NCBI GenBank assembly: GCA_910588555.1
Contig: CAJUPC010000027.1
Span: 1 to 29,622, forward strand
From: Candidatus Gastranaerophilales bacterium
Lineage (GTDB): Bacteria; Cyanobacteriota; Vampirovibrionia; Gastranaerophilales; Gastranaerophilaceae
Reading direction: 5' to 3'
Length of the DNA: 29,622 nucleotides
Shown piece after piece: positions 28,481-29,622 of this stretch (position 1 is its first letter; each line of letters opens with the position of its first letter). The notes below the pieces were generated by a model. That model had not been told where the DNA came from, did no database searches, and saw only the letters and a list, made by a program, of their open reading frames with translations. The translations under genes and the position numbers were made by a program.

Positions 28481-29610
28481 TTAATCACCTAAGCACAGCC
28501 CCAAATAGTAGGAGTTGTAGCGGAAGTCGCCAAAGGACGTGTACGTGGCGAAGAAGTCCATGTTCTGCGCGTAATAGTAGGAGTACTCCTCACCAGACCA
28601 AACGTAGAAGTCCGGTTCAGGAAGTCCATATTGGCTTGCTTTACCGTTGTATTTGAGGCCGTCTGTTCTTCCCCACAAAGTAGTATCAATTGTTGGATTA
28701 CCCTCATATAATAAGCTTGCTATTTTTCCTAAGTCTACTATAGATGCCATTTTGTTAGTTCCACCGCATTGTTTTACAGCTCCAGCCCAGTAATCGTTAT
28801 TACGACAATAACTTGTAGGACAACATTCCCGTATGCCTAAATTTGCCTTTTCCGCCTCACATTCCGCATAAGTCATTGGTGTAGGTCTAAACGGTGCGCC
28901 AAAACATTTGCCGTTTACTTCAATCGCACAGGATGAACCTAAACCATTAGCGTTAAACGCCACAACATCTTTTCTAAACGTATTTGGTCTTCCATTACCG
29001 TTGATTTCAAATACCGCTGCCACACAACCTGCAGTCGCGTTACTTTCAGGTTTGCCGTTACTTGTAGACCACCCGTAAGTTTTCATAGGGTCTAATGATT
29101 CACATTTTTTGTTGTAGTTTAAAATCATAGGTGTACCGTCCGCAGTAATAATTGCTACGTTATCACTTGTATAATCATGAGTATCATCGGTATTCATTTT
29201 TAACTGCTTACCTGTTTTGGTTTTAGATATTTCCCATTCTTTACCATCTTCCAGTTTAACGGTATCCGTGGGCCAACACGCTCTAATATGGTCAGCATCA
29301 CATCTTTTCGCAATCTTGAAATATTTTTGCAGTTCATCCACAAACGCGTCCGTACTGGAATAAGGTCCAATTAATCCTAACGATTTCATATGGTCCGTAG
29401 CTTTAGTAAACTTGTACTTTGTACTTCTAATTTTTTCTGCGTTAACCCTGTCATTAACATTAGTGATTAAACTAGGCAACACAATAACCGCAACCACACC
29501 AATGATTGCTAAAGTGATTAAAAGCTCCGCTAAAGTAAATGCCCTAAAAAATTTTAAACCGATAGTGTCGGGGGGGGGGCAATCATAGCACTATGCTTAA
29601 ATCTTGACAT
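28481..29610 (-). CDS. prepilin with lectin-like C-terminus, candidate DGR target; frame broken by C-tract
   Basis: Most of the gene (28481-29497) is open. Upstream the frame runs on through the prepilin segment RAFTLAELLITLAIIG and back to a run of ten C (29570-29579), where it meets a stop. A start codon (29608-29610) with GGAGG (29618-29622) lies beyond the tract, one base out of frame: as written it makes an 18-aa peptide. With 11 C the full product is 376 aa, MSRFKHSAMIAPPPDTIG followed by the prepilin signal; cleavage would be after A24, with glutamate at +5. The middle has several cysteines. The C-terminus (MASIVDLGKIASLLYEGNP, DFYVWSGEEYS, then a Y/S/N/D/F-rich block, LGLCLGD) resembles C-type-lectin/FGE-like DGR target domains. 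A surface pilin with a diversified binding tip is inferred. Confidence 0.7.
28505..28588 (-). other. candidate DGR variable region (hypervariable codon block)
   Basis: 28 consecutive codons. 19 end NNC, 3 end NNT, 6 end NNG and none ends in A, although the rest of this genome prefers A/T third positions. The encoded residues are mostly Y, S, N, D, F, T and A. This is what adenine-directed mutagenesis of AAC/AAT-rich template codons produces. The block is bounded by WSGEE on the left and LGLCLGD, the gene end, on the right. Confidence 0.7.
29570..29579 (-). repeat. poly-C tract (10 C on coding strand) near the pilin start
   Basis: Ten consecutive C on the minus strand inside codons 11-14 of the pilin gene. 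Ten C gives an early TAA (29554-29556); 8 or 11 C restores the frame. The sequence on both sides of the tract is intact, so it is not a read-end artefact. Confidence 0.85.
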
Positions 29611-29622
29611 ATAAATACCTCC

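Noticed and set aside
29570..29579. Poly-G as a two-colour sequencing artefact
   Set aside because: The tract is flanked on both sides by sequence that continues the same gene and its ribosome-binding site, so it is not a read-end poly-G, although its exact length may be wrong.
28481..29622. DGR reverse transcriptase or template repeat inside the window
   Set aside because: No frame on either strand shows RT motifs and no A-rich copy of the variable block is present; it must lie elsewhere if it exists.

Overview
The window is about 29.6 kb of AT-rich, densely coding bacterial DNA. It most resembles a gut member of the non-photosynthetic cyanobacterial lineage (Melainabacteria/Vampirovibrionia, e.g. 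Gastranaerophilales). This placement is inference. It rests on three prepilin-like proteins with the FTLAE-x-LIT-type N-terminus, Lpt genes that imply an LPS-bearing outer membrane, anaerobic [FeFe] hydrogenase genes, and short AT-rich intergenic regions. Both contig ends matter: bases 1-46 are Illumina P7-side adapter and not genome, and the last gene runs to the right edge.

Layout, left to right. A truncated hypothetical gene (47-440) ends in adapter. A secreted beta-carbonic anhydrase (617-1270) is convergent with a prepilin-like gene (1274-2008), which is divergent from a small HTH gene (2139-2345) across a promoter region carrying TCGCATA repeats. After a YkgJ-type cysteine-cluster gene, 3024-8147 is a leftward hydrogenase block: a thioredoxin-fold [2Fe-2S] protein, a PAS-containing sensory-type [FeFe] hydrogenase, a SpoIIE-type phosphatase, a second [2Fe-2S] protein, and a group-B-like monomeric [FeFe] hydrogenase with its own promoter. 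rsmD and fixC diverge from a 43-bp region; fixX follows fixC. The rightward run speB-ligA-membrane protein-SIMPL protein (11527-15504) ends at a strong terminator. The leftward run lptB-LptF/G-NAGPA-domain protein (18246-15607) follows. A 301-bp gap (18247-18547) holds several hairpins and two terminator-like structures that face away from every known gene, so it may carry a small RNA. A leftward prepilin-66 aa-trpS operon, cysE, and an orphan two-gene phage-tail-like cassette (22155-23277) lie next. acpS, pheA, a phosphohexomutase, pnp, rpoZ, an MCE/MlaD gene and upp fill the rest.

The most striking item is the right-end prepilin (28481-29610, minus). Its last 40 codons look like the variable region of a diversity-generating retroelement (DGR): a run of Y/S/N/D/F residues encoded almost entirely by NNC/NNT/NNG codons, in a WSxEEYS...CLGD lectin-like C-terminus, followed 20 bp downstream by a perfect 13-bp inverted repeat with a tetranucleotide loop. 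The same gene has a run of ten C near its start that puts the ATG and ribosome-binding site one base out of frame with the pilin, so the gene may also be phase-variable. No reverse transcriptase or template repeat is in the window. If both readings are right, this is a surface pilin diversified at its C-terminus and switched on and off at its N-terminus.

A second general pattern is promoter architecture. At least seven genes (2139, 2950, 8782, 8826, 11444, 23376, 27196) have a -10 hexamer ending 6-8 bases before the start codon and no Shine-Dalgarno, which predicts leaderless or nearly leaderless mRNAs. Other genes in the window have ordinary leaders with AAGGA/GGAG sites.
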